A stretch of 64,000 nt of DNA from SCTM01 sp965279655 (GCA_965279655.1 OZ257255.1:1302001-1366000); one strand, 5' to 3'. Shown: positions 51,995 through 61,609, counted from the stretch's first letter. The notes: a model not told the origin generated them from the sequence alone. Translations and numbers: made by a program.

Positions 51995-52720
51995 ATGGAC
52001 CAGACACCACTCAAACGGCCCCAGTTCTTCTTCACGACAGCGCCACTGCCGTGCCCCTATCTGCCTGACCGGCTTGAGAGAAAGCTGGTCACCGAACTGT
52101 CCGGTCCTAATGCCGAGCCGCTCCACGAAGCGCTCGCACGGTCCGGCTTTCGCCGCAGTCACTCGATCGCCTACGCGCCGTCATGCCCGGGCTGCAAAGC
52201 CTGCGTGCCCGTGCGCGTGGTCGTGAAGGAATTCAAGCGCCAGCGCACCCTGTCGCGCATCTGGAAGGACAATGGCGATCTGTTGCCGGTGAAAGTGCCC
52301 GCGCGCGCCACCACCGAACAGTTCGAGTTGTTCCAGCGCTATCAGCAATCGCGCCATCGCGGATCCGACATGGCGCTGATGGGCTTCTACGAGTACAGCG
52401 CGATGGTGGAAGACAGCCCTATCGACACGTTCCTGGTGGAGTTCCGGGACCGCAACGGCGATCTGGTCGCCGTGTGCCTGACCGACCGCACCAGCGACGG
52501 GCTTTCCGCCGTGTACAGCTTCTTTGATTCGGACGGCAATCGCGGCAGCCTCGGCAACTTCGTCGTGTTGTGGCTGATCGCTCATGCCGAGAAGCTCGGC
52601 CTGCCCTACGTGTATCTGGGCTACTGGATCCCGGACAGCGCGAAGATGGCCTACAAGGCGCGCTTCCAGCCGCTCGAAGCGCTCGGCCCGAATGGCCTTT
52701 GGGCGCAGCTGGCGCTCTAG
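51995..52720 (+). CDS. bpt: Aspartate/glutamate leucyltransferase (Bpt)
   Basis: 241 residues. Adds leucine to proteins with N-terminal Asp or Glu, marking them for ClpAP via the N-end rule. Motifs are FRRSHSIAYAPSCPGCKACV with three cysteines near the N-terminus, then RHRGSDMALMGFYEYSAM and GLPYVYLGYWIPDSAKMAYK. Single gene, ending 1 base from the convergent corA stop. Confidence 0.94.
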   Translation: MDQTPLKRPQFFFTTAPLPCPYLPDRLERKLVTELSGPNAEPLHEALARSGFRRSHSIAYAPSCPGCKACVPVRVVVKEFKRQRTLSRIWKDNGDLLPVKVPARATTEQFELFQRYQQSRHRGSDMALMGFYEYSAMVEDSPIDTFLVEFRDRNGDLVAVCLTDRTSDGLSAVYSFFDSDGNRGSLGNFVVLWLIAHAEKLGLPYVYLGYWIPDSAKMAYKARFQPLEALGPNGLWAQLAL

Positions 52721-52721
52721 C

Positions 52722-53690
52722 TTACAGCCAGCCTGCCCGCTTGAAGCGCATGTACAGCGCGACACAAACCAAGATGATCACAATGATCGCGAGCGGGTAG
52801 CCGAATTCCCAATCAAGTTCGGGCATGTACTTGAAGTTCATACCCCACACGCCCGCCATCGTGGTGGCCGCTGCGAAGATACCGGCCCAGGCCGCGAGCC
52901 GCTTGGTCACTTCGTTGTCTTCGATCGCCACCATGGACAGGTTCACCTGGATGGCGGTGGTGATGGTTTCACGGATCGTATCGATCGCCGTGTTCATGCG
53001 CGTGAGATGGTCGTACACGTCGCGGAAATATTCCTGGGTGCCGTAGCACACCGACGGCACGCGACCGGCATAGAGCTTTCCGACAGCCTCCATTAGCGGA
53101 TACACCGCGTGCTTCATCACGAGCACCTTTTGCTTCAGGTCGTAGAGGCGCTCGGTGTTGACGCGGGGTGAGCTGGTGCGCTTGAAGATATGCTCCTCGA
53201 TCTCTTCCAACTCCATTTCCAGCATGTCGATGATCGGGAAATAGCGGTCCACAACCGCATCGATCAACGCATAGAGCACGAAGCCGGAGCCGTGCTTGAG
53301 CAATTCCGGTTCGCGTTCGCAGCGATCCCGCACGCCGACGAAGTTCTGCACACTGCGGTTCCGGACCGAGAGGATGTAGTTGCGCCCGGCGAACACGTCG
53401 ATCTCGCCGACATGCAAATCCGCGTCCGTCTTCTCGATCAGGTGCAGCACCGTGAAGATGGAATCGCCGTATTCCTCCACCTTCGGCCGCTGATGGCCGA
53501 CATGGGCGTCTTCCACCGCCAGTTCGTGCAAGGCGAACTGGTTCTTCATGTGCGCCAGTTCGTCGCTGGTCGCATCCTTCATGGCGACCCACACGAAGCA
53601 GTCCGGCCGGTTCACAAAGGAATTGATCTCGCTGACCGGAAGGTCGGCAAGCCGTTTCCCGTCCTGATATGCGATGCAGTTGATGAGCAT
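52722..53690 (-). CDS. corA: CorA family magnesium/cobalt channel
   Basis: 322 residues. A large N-terminal cytoplasmic domain is followed by two C-terminal transmembrane helices joined by the selectivity loop. The family signature GVWGMNF and MPELDWEFGYP (about 285-305) are present. Acidic helix residues in the cytoplasmic funnel (ELEEIEEHIF) are typical. Convergent with bpt. Confidence 0.95.
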   Translation of the reverse strand: MLINCIAYQDGKRLADLPVSEINSFVNRPDCFVWVAMKDATSDELAHMKNQFALHELAVEDAHVGHQRPKVEEYGDSIFTVLHLIEKTDADLHVGEIDVFAGRNYILSVRNRSVQNFVGVRDRCEREPELLKHGSGFVLYALIDAVVDRYFPIIDMLEMELEEIEEHIFKRTSSPRVNTERLYDLKQKVLVMKHAVYPLMEAVGKLYAGRVPSVCYGTQEYFRDVYDHLTRMNTAIDTIRETITTAIQVNLSMVAIEDNEVTKRLAAWAGIFAAATTMAGVWGMNFKYMPELDWEFGYPLAIIVIILVCVALYMRFKRAGWL

Positions 53691-53796
53691 GGCGAAACCC
53701 CCTCGCCCCGGTGAGATGTCCCGGTGAGATGTTCGCGACAGTAGGCCGGGCCTACGCGTATGTCAGCCTGAAACGGCGTGAGGAACCGATGACAAA

Positions 53797-56070
53797 TCAG
53801 CCAGAGAAGGGCCGATCCTCGCGGCTGAACCCCTTGGGCGGCAAGCGGCCGGCCTGCGCGCGTTCGCCGATCCAGTCCTTCAAATCGGTTTCGACGCGTT
53901 CCCGATCGCCTGACTTCCACGTGAGGCCCGACTTCAAGCGGAAGACCTTGGCGTCGGCGGTGCCGCCGTCCTTGTAGCGCTGCAAGATCACGCCGCGGCC
54001 CCGGCTCATTTCAGGCACTTCCTTGAGCGGGAAAATCAGCAGCTTCCGGTTATCGCCGATGATGGCCACGGAATCCGCATTGCCGCCGGCGACCAGATCG
54101 CCGGATGAAACCAACGGCGCGCACACCACGCCCTTCTCGCCCTCCGTGAGGTTGAGCACCAGTTTGCCCGCCTTGGTTTGCGCGAAGATTTCCTCGGCGG
54201 GCGCGATAAAGCCGCGGCCGGCGGATGAAACCACAAGATACTTCTGCGCCCGGTCGAACACGAAGATGCCCACGATGTCCGCATCGTTGGGCAGGTCGAT
54301 CATCAGGCGGATCGGTTCGCCGAAACCACGGCCCGCCGGAAGGCGATCTGCGGCGATGGCGTAGAAGCGTCCGTCGCTGCCGAAGAGCAGCACCTTGTCC
54401 GTGGACTGAACTTTCAGCGCCGCGAGCAACTGATCGCCGTCCTTGAACTTCTGGTCGCCGGCGTCGTCGCGGTGGCCCTTCATGGTCCGGATCCAACCCT
54501 TGGCGGACAGGACCACGGTCATCGGCTCCTTCTCGATCATGGATTCGATCGGCACGACCACGGCCGTCGGCGCATCGCCGAGTTCCGTGCGGCGCCTGCC
54601 GAGCGGCGTCTTCTGACCGAACTGGGCCTTGGTCTCCTTGATCTGGTCGGCGATCGCGCTCCACTGCTGGTCTTCGTCCTTGAGCAGGGCGTTGAGCTGC
54701 TTCTTTTCGGCGGACAGGCCCTTGTGCTCGGTCTTGATCTCCATTTCCTCGAGCTTGCGCAACGAGCGCAGCCGCATGTTGAGGATCGCGTCCGCCTGAA
54801 CGTCCGTCAGGTTGAACTTCTTCATCAACTTCGGTTTGGGCTCATCCTCGGTGCGGATGATGTGGATCACCTCGTCGAGGTTGAGGTAGCAGATCAGATA
54901 GCCTTCGAGGATCTCCAGGCGATGGGTGATCGCCGCCAGGCGATGGTTGGAGCGGCGCACAAGCACCACGCGGCGATGATCGAGGTACGCCTGCAGCACC
55001 GCCCGTAGGTCCATGACCTTGGGGATGCTGTCGGCGTCCAGCACGTTCATGTTGAGGCCGAAGCGGATCTCCAGGTCGGTCTGTCGGAACAGCTGTTCCA
55101 TCAGTTGCTCGGCCTCGACCGTGCGGGATTTCGGCTCGAGGATCAGGCGCACGTCCTCGGTAGATTCGTCACGCACGTCCGCGAGGAATGGCAACTTCTT
55201 CTCGTCCATCAGGGCGGCGATATTCTCGATCAGCTTCGCCTTCTGGACCTGATAGGGCATTTCGGTGACGACGATTTGATAGGTGCCGCGGCCGGTGTCT
55301 TCCGTCGTCCACTTTGCCCGCAGGCGGAAGCTGCCGCGGCCTGTGCGATAGGCCTCGACGATGGTTTCCCGGTTCTCGACCAGCACGCCGCCGGTGGGGA
55401 AATCCGGGCCCTTGACCATTTCCACGAGCGTGGAGATCTGCGCCTTCGGCGTCTTGATGAGATGCAGCAGCGCATCGCACAACTCGCCGACATTGTGCGG
55501 CGGGATGTTGGTCGCCATACCGACCGCGATGCCCGATGACCCGTTCGCGAGCAGGTTCGGCACAGCCGACGGCATCACGATAGGCTCGGACTCCTCGCCG
55601 TCGTAGGTGGGGCGAAGGTCGACGGCATCCTCGTCCAGGCCATCCATCAATGCCTGGGCGAAGGGCGTCAGCTTGGCCTCGGTGTATCGCATGGCCGCGG
55701 CGTTATCGCCGTCGATATTGCCGAAGTTGCCCTGCCCCTCGACCAGCGGGTAGCGCACGGCGAAATCCTGCGCGAGGCGCACAAGGGCCTCGTAAACCGA
55801 GACATCGCCGTGCGGATGATACTTACCGATCACGTCGCCGACGACGCGGGCGCATTTCTTGAACCCGCCGGCGGGATCCAATTTCAATTGCCGCATCGCG
55901 TAGAGCAGACGGCGGTGCACGGGCTTCAGGCCGTCGCGCACGTCCGGCAAGGAGCGCGACACGATGGTCGACATGGCATAGGCGAGATAGCGCTCGCCCA
56001 ATGCCTTATCGAGCATTGTCTCGCGGATGGTGTCCTTGGGGGGCGCGGGTGCGGCGGGGCTTTTGGCCAT
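53797..56070 (-). CDS. parC: DNA topoisomerase IV subunit A (ParC)
   Basis: 757 residues from ATG 56070; an upstream ATG at 56100 would add 10. Decatenates chromosomes with ParE. The quinolone-resistance region has the usual wild-type Ser (HPHGDVSVYEALVRLAQ) and the catalytic Tyr is in AAAMRYTEAKLT. Also visible are PRPDVRDGLKPVHRRLL-like (SLPDVRDGLKPVHRRLLYAM), the tower and coiled-coil, and C-terminal beta-pinwheel blades. The last gene of the leftward pdxJ block. A TATATATA stretch lies upstream near 56130. Confidence 0.95.
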   Translation of the reverse strand: MAKSPAAPAPPKDTIRETMLDKALGERYLAYAMSTIVSRSLPDVRDGLKPVHRRLLYAMRQLKLDPAGGFKKCARVVGDVIGKYHPHGDVSVYEALVRLAQDFAVRYPLVEGQGNFGNIDGDNAAAMRYTEAKLTPFAQALMDGLDEDAVDLRPTYDGEESEPIVMPSAVPNLLANGSSGIAVGMATNIPPHNVGELCDALLHLIKTPKAQISTLVEMVKGPDFPTGGVLVENRETIVEAYRTGRGSFRLRAKWTTEDTGRGTYQIVVTEMPYQVQKAKLIENIAALMDEKKLPFLADVRDESTEDVRLILEPKSRTVEAEQLMEQLFRQTDLEIRFGLNMNVLDADSIPKVMDLRAVLQAYLDHRRVVLVRRSNHRLAAITHRLEILEGYLICYLNLDEVIHIIRTEDEPKPKLMKKFNLTDVQADAILNMRLRSLRKLEEMEIKTEHKGLSAEKKQLNALLKDEDQQWSAIADQIKETKAQFGQKTPLGRRRTELGDAPTAVVVPIESMIEKEPMTVVLSAKGWIRTMKGHRDDAGDQKFKDGDQLLAALKVQSTDKVLLFGSDGRFYAIAADRLPAGRGFGEPIRLMIDLPNDADIVGIFVFDRAQKYLVVSSAGRGFIAPAEEIFAQTKAGKLVLNLTEGEKGVVCAPLVSSGDLVAGGNADSVAIIGDNRKLLIFPLKEVPEMSRGRGVILQRYKDGGTADAKVFRLKSGLTWKSGDRERVETDLKDWIGERAQAGRLPPKGFSREDRPFSG

Positions 56071-56141
56071 GGCGGTCTCAGCAGACAAGAACGGCGCCAC
56101 AGGTCAGCCTGCAGCGCCACGAAGTGCGTATATATAGTAGC

Positions 56142-56873
56142 TTAGCTGGCCAGTAGATCAATAAATCGACGCCGGGCCTGGGGTAATTCCTGGCGATGGG
56201 GCGCGAAAACGTTGCGGTCGAAGAAGTACCCGGTGAGCGCGAGCCCATGGCGGACGTCCGCGTCCGTGGCCTCCACGTCCTCCTCCGCCGCATGCCGGAG
56301 AAACTCCGGCAGCACCAGCAGCCGCTCGCGATAAGGACCCGCCGCATCGCGCGACACCGCCCGCCCCGAGCGCGGCGAGACGAAGGCCAGTTCATCGGTG
56401 GTCCCGGTGGCGGCGCAGGACCGCAGGTCGAGGCCGTAGCCCATCTCGCGCAGCAATCCCATTTCCCAGCGCACATAATGCGCGCCCCACTGCACATCCC
56501 CAAGATGGGCAAGCAGTTCGAGCGCCGCGCCGAAGACCAGTGGATGCGGCTCGCGCTCCGGCAGAATCGCATCGATCATCGCGCACAACGCGGAGAGCCC
56601 GGCCAGCGCGGTGCGTTCCGCCAGGATCGCGCCGCCGTAACTGTGCATGGCCTCCACCGTGAAACTGCCGAGGTGGTTTTCGAGCCGCGCGCGCCACTGC
56701 GCCTGAATCAGATTGCCCGGCTGCAGCACGCCGCGATGCTGGCGGCCGGCGCCGCCGCGCACCAGGCCCGCGTGGCGGCCTTGATGTTCGGTCAGCAGGG
56801 TGAGGATCGCGTCGGATTCGCCGTGCGGGCGGAGCACCAGCACGATCCCCCGGTCGGTCCAGTCGACGGCCAT
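56142..56873 (-). CDS. recO: DNA repair protein RecO
   Basis: 243 residues from ATG 56873. Mediates RecA loading with RecFR. The N-terminal OB fold begins DRGIVLVLRPHGESDAILTL with LTEHQGRHAGLVRGG. The C-terminal region has DLRSCAATGTTDELAFVSPR, with the family's first cysteine and SGRAVS, consistent with an alphaproteobacterial RecO. It starts 1 base after the small membrane-protein gene stop, so translation is coupled. Confidence 0.93.
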   Translation of the reverse strand: MAVDWTDRGIVLVLRPHGESDAILTLLTEHQGRHAGLVRGGAGRQHRGVLQPGNLIQAQWRARLENHLGSFTVEAMHSYGGAILAERTALAGLSALCAMIDAILPEREPHPLVFGAALELLAHLGDVQWGAHYVRWEMGLLREMGYGLDLRSCAATGTTDELAFVSPRSGRAVSRDAAGPYRERLLVLPEFLRHAAEEDVEATDADVRHGLALTGYFFDRNVFAPHRQELPQARRRFIDLLAS

Positions 56874-56874
56874 G

Positions 56875-57042
56875 TCAGATCTTAACGAATAGCGCCGCGA
56901 GGCCGCCGATCGCCCCGGCAAGGCCAAGGAACATCAAAAGGTAATCGGCGCCATTCAACGGCTTTGCGTTGCCCCGGCGGATGGCGAGGGTTCCGAGCGA
57001 CGCGACGCCCAAGACGAAACAGAATACCCCGATGGTTTTCAT
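56875..57042 (-). CDS. 55-residue two-helix membrane protein between era and recO
   Basis: Not recognised as a named family. ATG 57042, stop TGA 56877-56875. The protein starts MKTIGVFCFVLGVASLGTLA (first hydrophobic helix, 1-20), has a short polar loop (IRRGNAKPLNGADY) and a second helix (LLMFLGLAGAIGGLAALF, 35-52) ending in VKI. It begins 18 bases after the era stop and ends 1 base before recO, in the same direction, so it fits the operon and is probably expressed. There is no strong ribosome site, which suggests coupling to era. Positive loop residues favour both termini outside the cytoplasm. Confidence 0.65.
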   Translation of the reverse strand: MKTIGVFCFVLGVASLGTLAIRRGNAKPLNGADYLLMFLGLAGAIGGLAALFVKI

Positions 57043-57060
57043 GGAGCTATGAAAACGGAA

Positions 57061-58029
57061 TCAGGCGTTGAAGTCGAGCCCCCAGGCCGCATAAAGCCCA
57101 CGATCCTCGCGCCAGCGTTCATTCACCTTGACGTGCAGGAAAAGATGCACCTTGCGCCCAAGGAGCGCGGAGAGCTCCCGGCGCGACGACGCACCGATAG
57201 CCTTGATCTGCTGGCCGCCCTCGCCCAGCACGATCGGCCGATGGCCTTCGCGCGTGACGTAGATCACCTGGCCGATGCGCACGCTGCCGTCGCTCTTCTC
57301 TTCCCAGCTTTCGGTTTCCACGGCGCAGGCATAGGGAAGTTCCTGGCGCAGGGCGAGGAACAGCTTCTCGCGCGTGACTTCCGCCGCCAGCATGCGGGTC
57401 GGCATGTCGGAAACTTCGTCCGGCGGAAACAGCCAAGGCCCGATAGGCATGGCCGCCGCGAGGTGCACTTTCATCTGCTCCAGGCCGTCGCCGGTGGCCG
57501 CGGAGACCATGAAGGTCTCGCCGAATTCGGCGACCGTATTTAGCCGCGCGGTGATCTCCAACAGCATCGGCGTCTTCACGAGGTCGATCTTGTTCAGCAC
57601 CAGCAGCGGCTTGGTGCTGGCCTTCCCGGCCTCGGCGATGATGCCCGCGCTATCCGCATCCAGGGCTTCGCCGCCACGCTCCACGCTTTTGACCGCATCG
57701 GCCGTGTCGAGCACGAACAGCACCACGTCGGCGTCCGCCGCGCCCTGCCACGCCGCCGCCACCATGGCGCGCTCAAACCGCTGGCGCGGACGATGGATGC
57801 CCGGCGTGTCGATGAAAATCACTTGGGACGCTTCCGGATTATCCGGCAGGTCGTACATGGCGATGCCGCGCACGATGGTGCGGGTCGTCTGCGGTCGCGG
57901 CGAGACGATGCTGACCTTGCTGCCGACCAGGGCGTTCACCAGGGTCGACTTGCCCGCATTCGGCGCGCCCAGCACGGCCACGAACCCGGCACGGGTTTCG
58001 GTCGGCGGCGGCTTGTCGGAGGTATTCAA
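57061..58029 (-). CDS. era: GTPase Era
   Basis: 322 residues. Essential GTPase for 16S rRNA maturation and 30S assembly. G1 GAPNAGKST (about 21-29), G3 DTPG (about 73-76), G4 NKID (about 145-148), and a C-terminal KH domain with GEGGQQIKAIGASSRRELSA. Its ATG overlaps the rnc stop by 4 bases, the standard rnc-era coupling. Confidence 0.97.
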   Translation of the reverse strand: MNTSDKPPPTETRAGFVAVLGAPNAGKSTLVNALVGSKVSIVSPRPQTTRTIVRGIAMYDLPDNPEASQVIFIDTPGIHRPRQRFERAMVAAAWQGAADADVVLFVLDTADAVKSVERGGEALDADSAGIIAEAGKASTKPLLVLNKIDLVKTPMLLEITARLNTVAEFGETFMVSAATGDGLEQMKVHLAAAMPIGPWLFPPDEVSDMPTRMLAAEVTREKLFLALRQELPYACAVETESWEEKSDGSVRIGQVIYVTREGHRPIVLGEGGQQIKAIGASSRRELSALLGRKVHLFLHVKVNERWREDRGLYAAWGLDFNA

Positions 58030-58778
58030 CGGCGCTTCGCTCCTGCGGGGGTCGCACGCTCAACCTGGGCCAAAAGGGCGCCGGCGGCGGCGGTGGTTGC
58101 TTGACGCTTGGAGCGCCCGGTGCCGGTCGCTTCGCCCAGCCCTTCGACGCTGACGGACATGACGAACGCGGGCGCATGCGGCGGCCCTTCGTTGGCGAGC
58201 ACTTTGTAGACCGGCAGCGGCAGCGCGCGGGCTTGCGCCCATTCCTGCAGCGCTGTCTTCGGATCCTTCGGCGGAGCTTGGTCCGCGCGGATCATATCGT
58301 CCCACCGGGAACTGATGAAGCCTTCCGCCGCATCGAGACCGCCGTCGAGATACAGCGCGCCGATGATGGCTTCGCAAGCATCCGCCAGCACGGCCGTGTC
58401 CGTGTCGTCGGCGCGCTGGCCTTGCGCGGTCTTGATGTAGACGGCGAGATCGCAGGCCGCCGCGACACGCGCCAAGGACGGCGCGCTCACCAGGGCCGCG
58501 AAGCGCGGCGCGAGTTCGCCCTCGCTCTCGTTCGGGAATGTCTGCAGGAGCCGCTCGGCGATCACCATCCCGAGCACACGGTCGCCCAGGAATTCGAGCC
58601 GCTCGTTGGAGCGACCCGGCGCGGGTTCGCCCGCGGGACCGCGCTGGCCAAGGGCGCTGCGGTGGGTCAGAGCGCGGGCCAGTAGGGCGCGGTCGCCGAA
58701 TTCGTAGCCCAGTTCCCGTTCAAGGGCTGCGAAATCGGGCGTGGCATCCGGTGCACTCGGTCGCTTGCGGCGGCTCAA
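58026..58778 (-). CDS. rnc: Ribonuclease III
   Basis: 250 residues from TTG 58778, which overlaps the lepB stop (TTGA); ATG 58838 would overlap lepB by 64 bases and add 20 residues unlike the family. The catalytic signature NERLEFLGDRVLGMVIAE (about 60-77) holds the metal-binding Glu and Asp, with DACEAIIGALYLDGG (about 132-146) for the second set. The C-terminal dsRNA-binding domain (from about 170: PKTALQEWAQARALPLPVY, then AFVMSVSVEGLGEATGTGRS, ATTAAAGALL) is complete. Processes rRNA and mRNA duplexes. Confidence 0.94.
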   Translation of the reverse strand: MSRRKRPSAPDATPDFAALERELGYEFGDRALLARALTHRSALGQRGPAGEPAPGRSNERLEFLGDRVLGMVIAERLLQTFPNESEGELAPRFAALVSAPSLARVAAACDLAVYIKTAQGQRADDTDTAVLADACEAIIGALYLDGGLDAAEGFISSRWDDMIRADQAPPKDPKTALQEWAQARALPLPVYKVLANEGPPHAPAFVMSVSVEGLGEATGTGRSKRQATTAAAGALLAQVERATPAGAKRR

Positions 58779-59536
58779 TGGATTCCAGTGAAGAAGCGGC
58801 TGAAGCGGGTCGACAGCGGCCAGCGCCAAACCTGCCAAATGGCAGCGGTGCCGTCGGTCGAGAAGAATAGGAACTCAGCGCGCCCCACAAGGTTCTCCGC
58901 CGGCACATAACCGACGTCGGCGCGGCTGTCGAGGGAGTGATCGCGATTGTCACCCATCATGAAATACTTCCCGGCCGGCACTTCGAATTCCTGGGTGTTG
59001 TCGTACATCCGATTGTCGCCGTCCTCGAGAATCGGGTGCGTTTTGCCGCCCGGCAACGTCTCCTTGTAGTGAAGAGAACGCAGCAGGCTGCCGCCCGTCT
59101 CGCGATACACGTAATCGTCGAGCTTCGTACGCTCGATCAGGTCGCCGTTGATGAACAGCCGGCCGTCCTGAACGCGCACCTTGTCGCCCGGAAGCCCGAT
59201 CACGCGCTTGATGTAGTCGGTCTTGTTGTCTCGCGGCAGCTTGAATACCACCACATCGCCCCGCTTCGGCTGGCTTTCGAAGACACGTCCCTCGAACGGC
59301 ACGAAGCTGAAGGGGAACGAGTGCTTGCTGTAGCCGTAGGAGAACTTGGACACGAACAGGTAGTCGCCCACCAGCAGCGTGGGGATCATGGAGCCGGACG
59401 GGATATTGAAGGGCTCGAACAAGAAGGTGCGGATGACCAGCGCGACAAGGATCGCGTAGACCATCGTCCGCAGCGTCTCCCAAAAGCCTTCCTGCTTCTT
59501 GGAGGCGGTCATCGTCGACGATCCAGGGGCTGCCAT
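58775..59536 (-). CDS. lepB: Signal peptidase I
   Basis: 253 residues from ATG 59536; ATG 59512 is an alternative and ATG 59584 is unlikely. One N-terminal transmembrane helix (TLRTMVYAILVALVIRTFLF) is followed by the periplasmic catalytic domain with Ser in NIPSGSMIPTLLVGDYLFV and the Lys of DYIKRVIGLPGDKV, then FMMGDNRDHSLDSRADVGYV. It cleaves the Sec and Tat signals seen on many proteins of this window. Confidence 0.95.
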   Translation of the reverse strand: MAAPGSSTMTASKKQEGFWETLRTMVYAILVALVIRTFLFEPFNIPSGSMIPTLLVGDYLFVSKFSYGYSKHSFPFSFVPFEGRVFESQPKRGDVVVFKLPRDNKTDYIKRVIGLPGDKVRVQDGRLFINGDLIERTKLDDYVYRETGGSLLRSLHYKETLPGGKTHPILEDGDNRMYDNTQEFEVPAGKYFMMGDNRDHSLDSRADVGYVPAENLVGRAEFLFFSTDGTAAIWQVWRWPLSTRFSRFFTGIH

Positions 59537-59659
59537 GAAATACCGGGAGAAAACCAAAAGGGGACAAGGAGATAGCCCCCTCAACCACCGAGCGAAGGGC
59601 GCAAAGCGGGGCGATCAAGCCAGCCTCCCCCGGCAAAGTCAAGGTAAGGGGCGGGTGAC

Positions 59660-60085
59660 CTAAATGTCGGCTTCGCCGGCGGGAACGGCGGAGATGATCA
59701 CGATGGCTTGGGCCATGGGGTATTCGTCGGTCAGGCTCAGGTCCACCTGGGCAACCATCCCCGGCGGCGTGAGGGCCTTGAGGCGCGCCGCCGCGCCGTT
59801 GGTCATCAGCACCGTCGGCTTGCCCGAGGCTGTATTCACCACGCCGAGATCGCGCCAGTACACGCCGGCTCGGAAGCCGGTGCCCAGCGCCTTGGAAGCG
59901 GCTTCCTTGGCGGCATAGCGCTTGGCGAAAGTGGAGGCATAGGCGTTCCCTGCCCCCTTCCGCCGTTCGGCCTTGGCGCGCTCAACCGACGTGAAGATGC
60001 GGTTGATGAAACGGTCGCCGTACTTCTCGAGCGTCTTCTCGATCCGGCGGATGTCGATCAGGTCACTGCCGATGCCGAGGATCAT
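59660..60085 (-). CDS. acpS: Holo-ACP synthase
   Basis: 141 residues from ATG 60085. Transfers phosphopantetheine to acyl carrier protein. It has the starting motif ILGIGSDLIDIRRIEKTLEK with Asp, and FAKRYAAKEAASKALGTGF with the catalytic Glu. ATG overlaps the pdxJ stop by 4 bases. The pdxJ-acpS-lepB-rnc-era order is the widespread one. Confidence 0.95.
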   Translation of the reverse strand: MILGIGSDLIDIRRIEKTLEKYGDRFINRIFTSVERAKAERRKGAGNAYASTFAKRYAAKEAASKALGTGFRAGVYWRDLGVVNTASGKPTVLMTNGAAARLKALTPPGMVAQVDLSLTDEYPMAQAIVIISAVPAGEADI

Positions 60086-60846
60086 GGTTTCACCGGTGCC
60101 GGTAGGCGCGCATCGTCCATCAGCATCCGCATCATGCGGATCGCTGCGGCAAAGCCGATGAAGATCGCCTCGCCGACCAGGAAGTGCCCGATGTTGAGTT
60201 CCTTGATCGTCGGGATCGCGGCGATCGGAGCGACAGTATCGAAGCCGATGCCGTGACCCGCGTGGCATTCAAGGCCCAGGCGCTCCGCTTCCGCCGCGGC
60301 GGCTTGAATGCGGGTGAGCAGCACTTTGCGTGTGGTGCTGGAGTGGGTCTCGCAGAAGCTGCCGGTGTGCAGCTCCACGACGGGCGCGCCGAGCTTGGTC
60401 GCCGCTTCGAGTTGGCGGACATCCGGCTCGATGAACAGCGAAACCCGAATGCCCGCGTCCCGCAGTCGTGCGACAAACGGTGCGAGATGTTTGTGACCGC
60501 CGGCCGCGTCGAGACCGCCTTCGGTCGTACGTTCCTGGCGCTTCTCCGGCACCAGGCACACCGCGTGCGGCTTGTGGCGCAGGGCGATCGTCAACATCTC
60601 CTCGGTCGCCGCCATCTCAAGATTGAGCGGCACCTTCAGCTCGGACATGAGCCGGGCGATGTCGTCGTCGGAAATGTGGCGTCGGTCTTCGCGCAAGTGG
60701 GCGGTGATTCCGTCCGCCCCCGCTTCGGCGGCCATCAAGGCGGCGCGCACCGGATCGGGATGCACCCCGCCGCGGGCATTCCGCACCGTGGCGACGTGAT
60801 CGACATTGACGCCCAGGCGCAGGCGATTGGCGGGGTTCGCGCTCAT
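60082..60846 (-). CDS. pdxJ: Pyridoxine 5'-phosphate synthase
   Basis: 254 residues from ATG 60846. Forms pyridoxine phosphate from aminoacetone phosphate and deoxyxylulose phosphate. Motifs: RLRLGVNVDHVATVRNARGG, then AGADGITAHLREDRRHISDD, NLEMAATEEM, CLVPEKRQERTTEGGLD and ELHTGSFCE, CHAGHGIGFDTV. Length normal. Confidence 0.96.
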   Translation of the reverse strand: MSANPANRLRLGVNVDHVATVRNARGGVHPDPVRAALMAAEAGADGITAHLREDRRHISDDDIARLMSELKVPLNLEMAATEEMLTIALRHKPHAVCLVPEKRQERTTEGGLDAAGGHKHLAPFVARLRDAGIRVSLFIEPDVRQLEAATKLGAPVVELHTGSFCETHSSTTRKVLLTRIQAAAAEAERLGLECHAGHGIGFDTVAPIAAIPTIKELNIGHFLVGEAIFIGFAAAIRMMRMLMDDARLPAPVKP

Positions 60847-60904
60847 AACCGCGGCACACTGTCGAAGCGGGCCGCTGCGGTCAATGGGCCCGGTCGCAAT
60901 CCTG

Positions 60905-61462
60905 CTATGCCGCGGCGACCCGGGGCGCCCGGAGCCGAACCAGGGTCGACCGCAGCAGCACATAGGCCGCCAGCCCGGCCAGAGCGCCCAAGGGGACGCT
61001 GCCGAGCAGCATCGGGCCGAACACCGGCCAGACCTTCTCGAAGAACAGGCCTCCGTTAAGGGTGAGCGTCGCCTCGGTCAGACCGCGAAACATGCCGATG
61101 AACCCCGGCAAGCCGCCGTTGATCGAATCCCCGGCCATGATTTTGCCGAGATAATATGTCGCCAGCCACACGGGCGGCGCGGTCCAGGGGTTCAGGGCAA
61201 ACGTGGCGATGAAGGCCGCGACCATGCTCCCGCCGGTCGCGCGCGCGAGGATCATCGACACGATTGTGTGTGCGCCCAGAAGCGGCGTGACGGACACCGC
61301 GATTCCCCAGCCAAATCCGCCAGCGACCGCCTCGGGGCTTTCCGGTAGCCGGCGCAGTTTGTGGACATAGAAACGCAACATGCGCCCCCACCCCATGTGG
61401 GGCCACACGGCGTTCCGTACGCGCCTCAGAAAGCTGGATGGCTTGCGGCGGGCGAACGGCAT
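60905..61462 (-). CDS. DUF2062 family membrane protein
   Basis: 185 residues. Family core: PEAVAGGFGWGIAVSVTPLL, GAHTIVSMILARATGGSMVA, TFALNPWTAPPVWLATYYLG, with three to four hydrophobic segments. The function of DUF2062 proteins is not established. It is the first gene of the leftward pdxJ block and is divergent from the alpha/beta hydrolase gene across 147 bases. Confidence 0.88.
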   Translation of the reverse strand: MPFARRKPSSFLRRVRNAVWPHMGWGRMLRFYVHKLRRLPESPEAVAGGFGWGIAVSVTPLLGAHTIVSMILARATGGSMVAAFIATFALNPWTAPPVWLATYYLGKIMAGDSINGGLPGFIGMFRGLTEATLTLNGGLFFEKVWPVFGPMLLGSVPLGALAGLAAYVLLRSTLVRLRAPRVAAA

Positions 61463-61609
61463 CGGTTCCTCTCGGGAAGGCTTAGCTTATCAACGGCCGG
61501 CCACGGGGCTTGTTCGGGACACCGCGACTGGCCAGGTCGACGGGCCGGTGCGGCTGGCCGAGGCGTGCGCGCTCTGGCACTCTGGCCGCAGGATTTGAGG
61601 GGGAACTGG

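Noticed and set aside
58026..58838. ATG 58838 as start of rnc
   Set aside because: The added 20 residues overlap lepB and do not look like RNase III; the TTG at 58778 overlaps the lepB stop in the usual coupled way.
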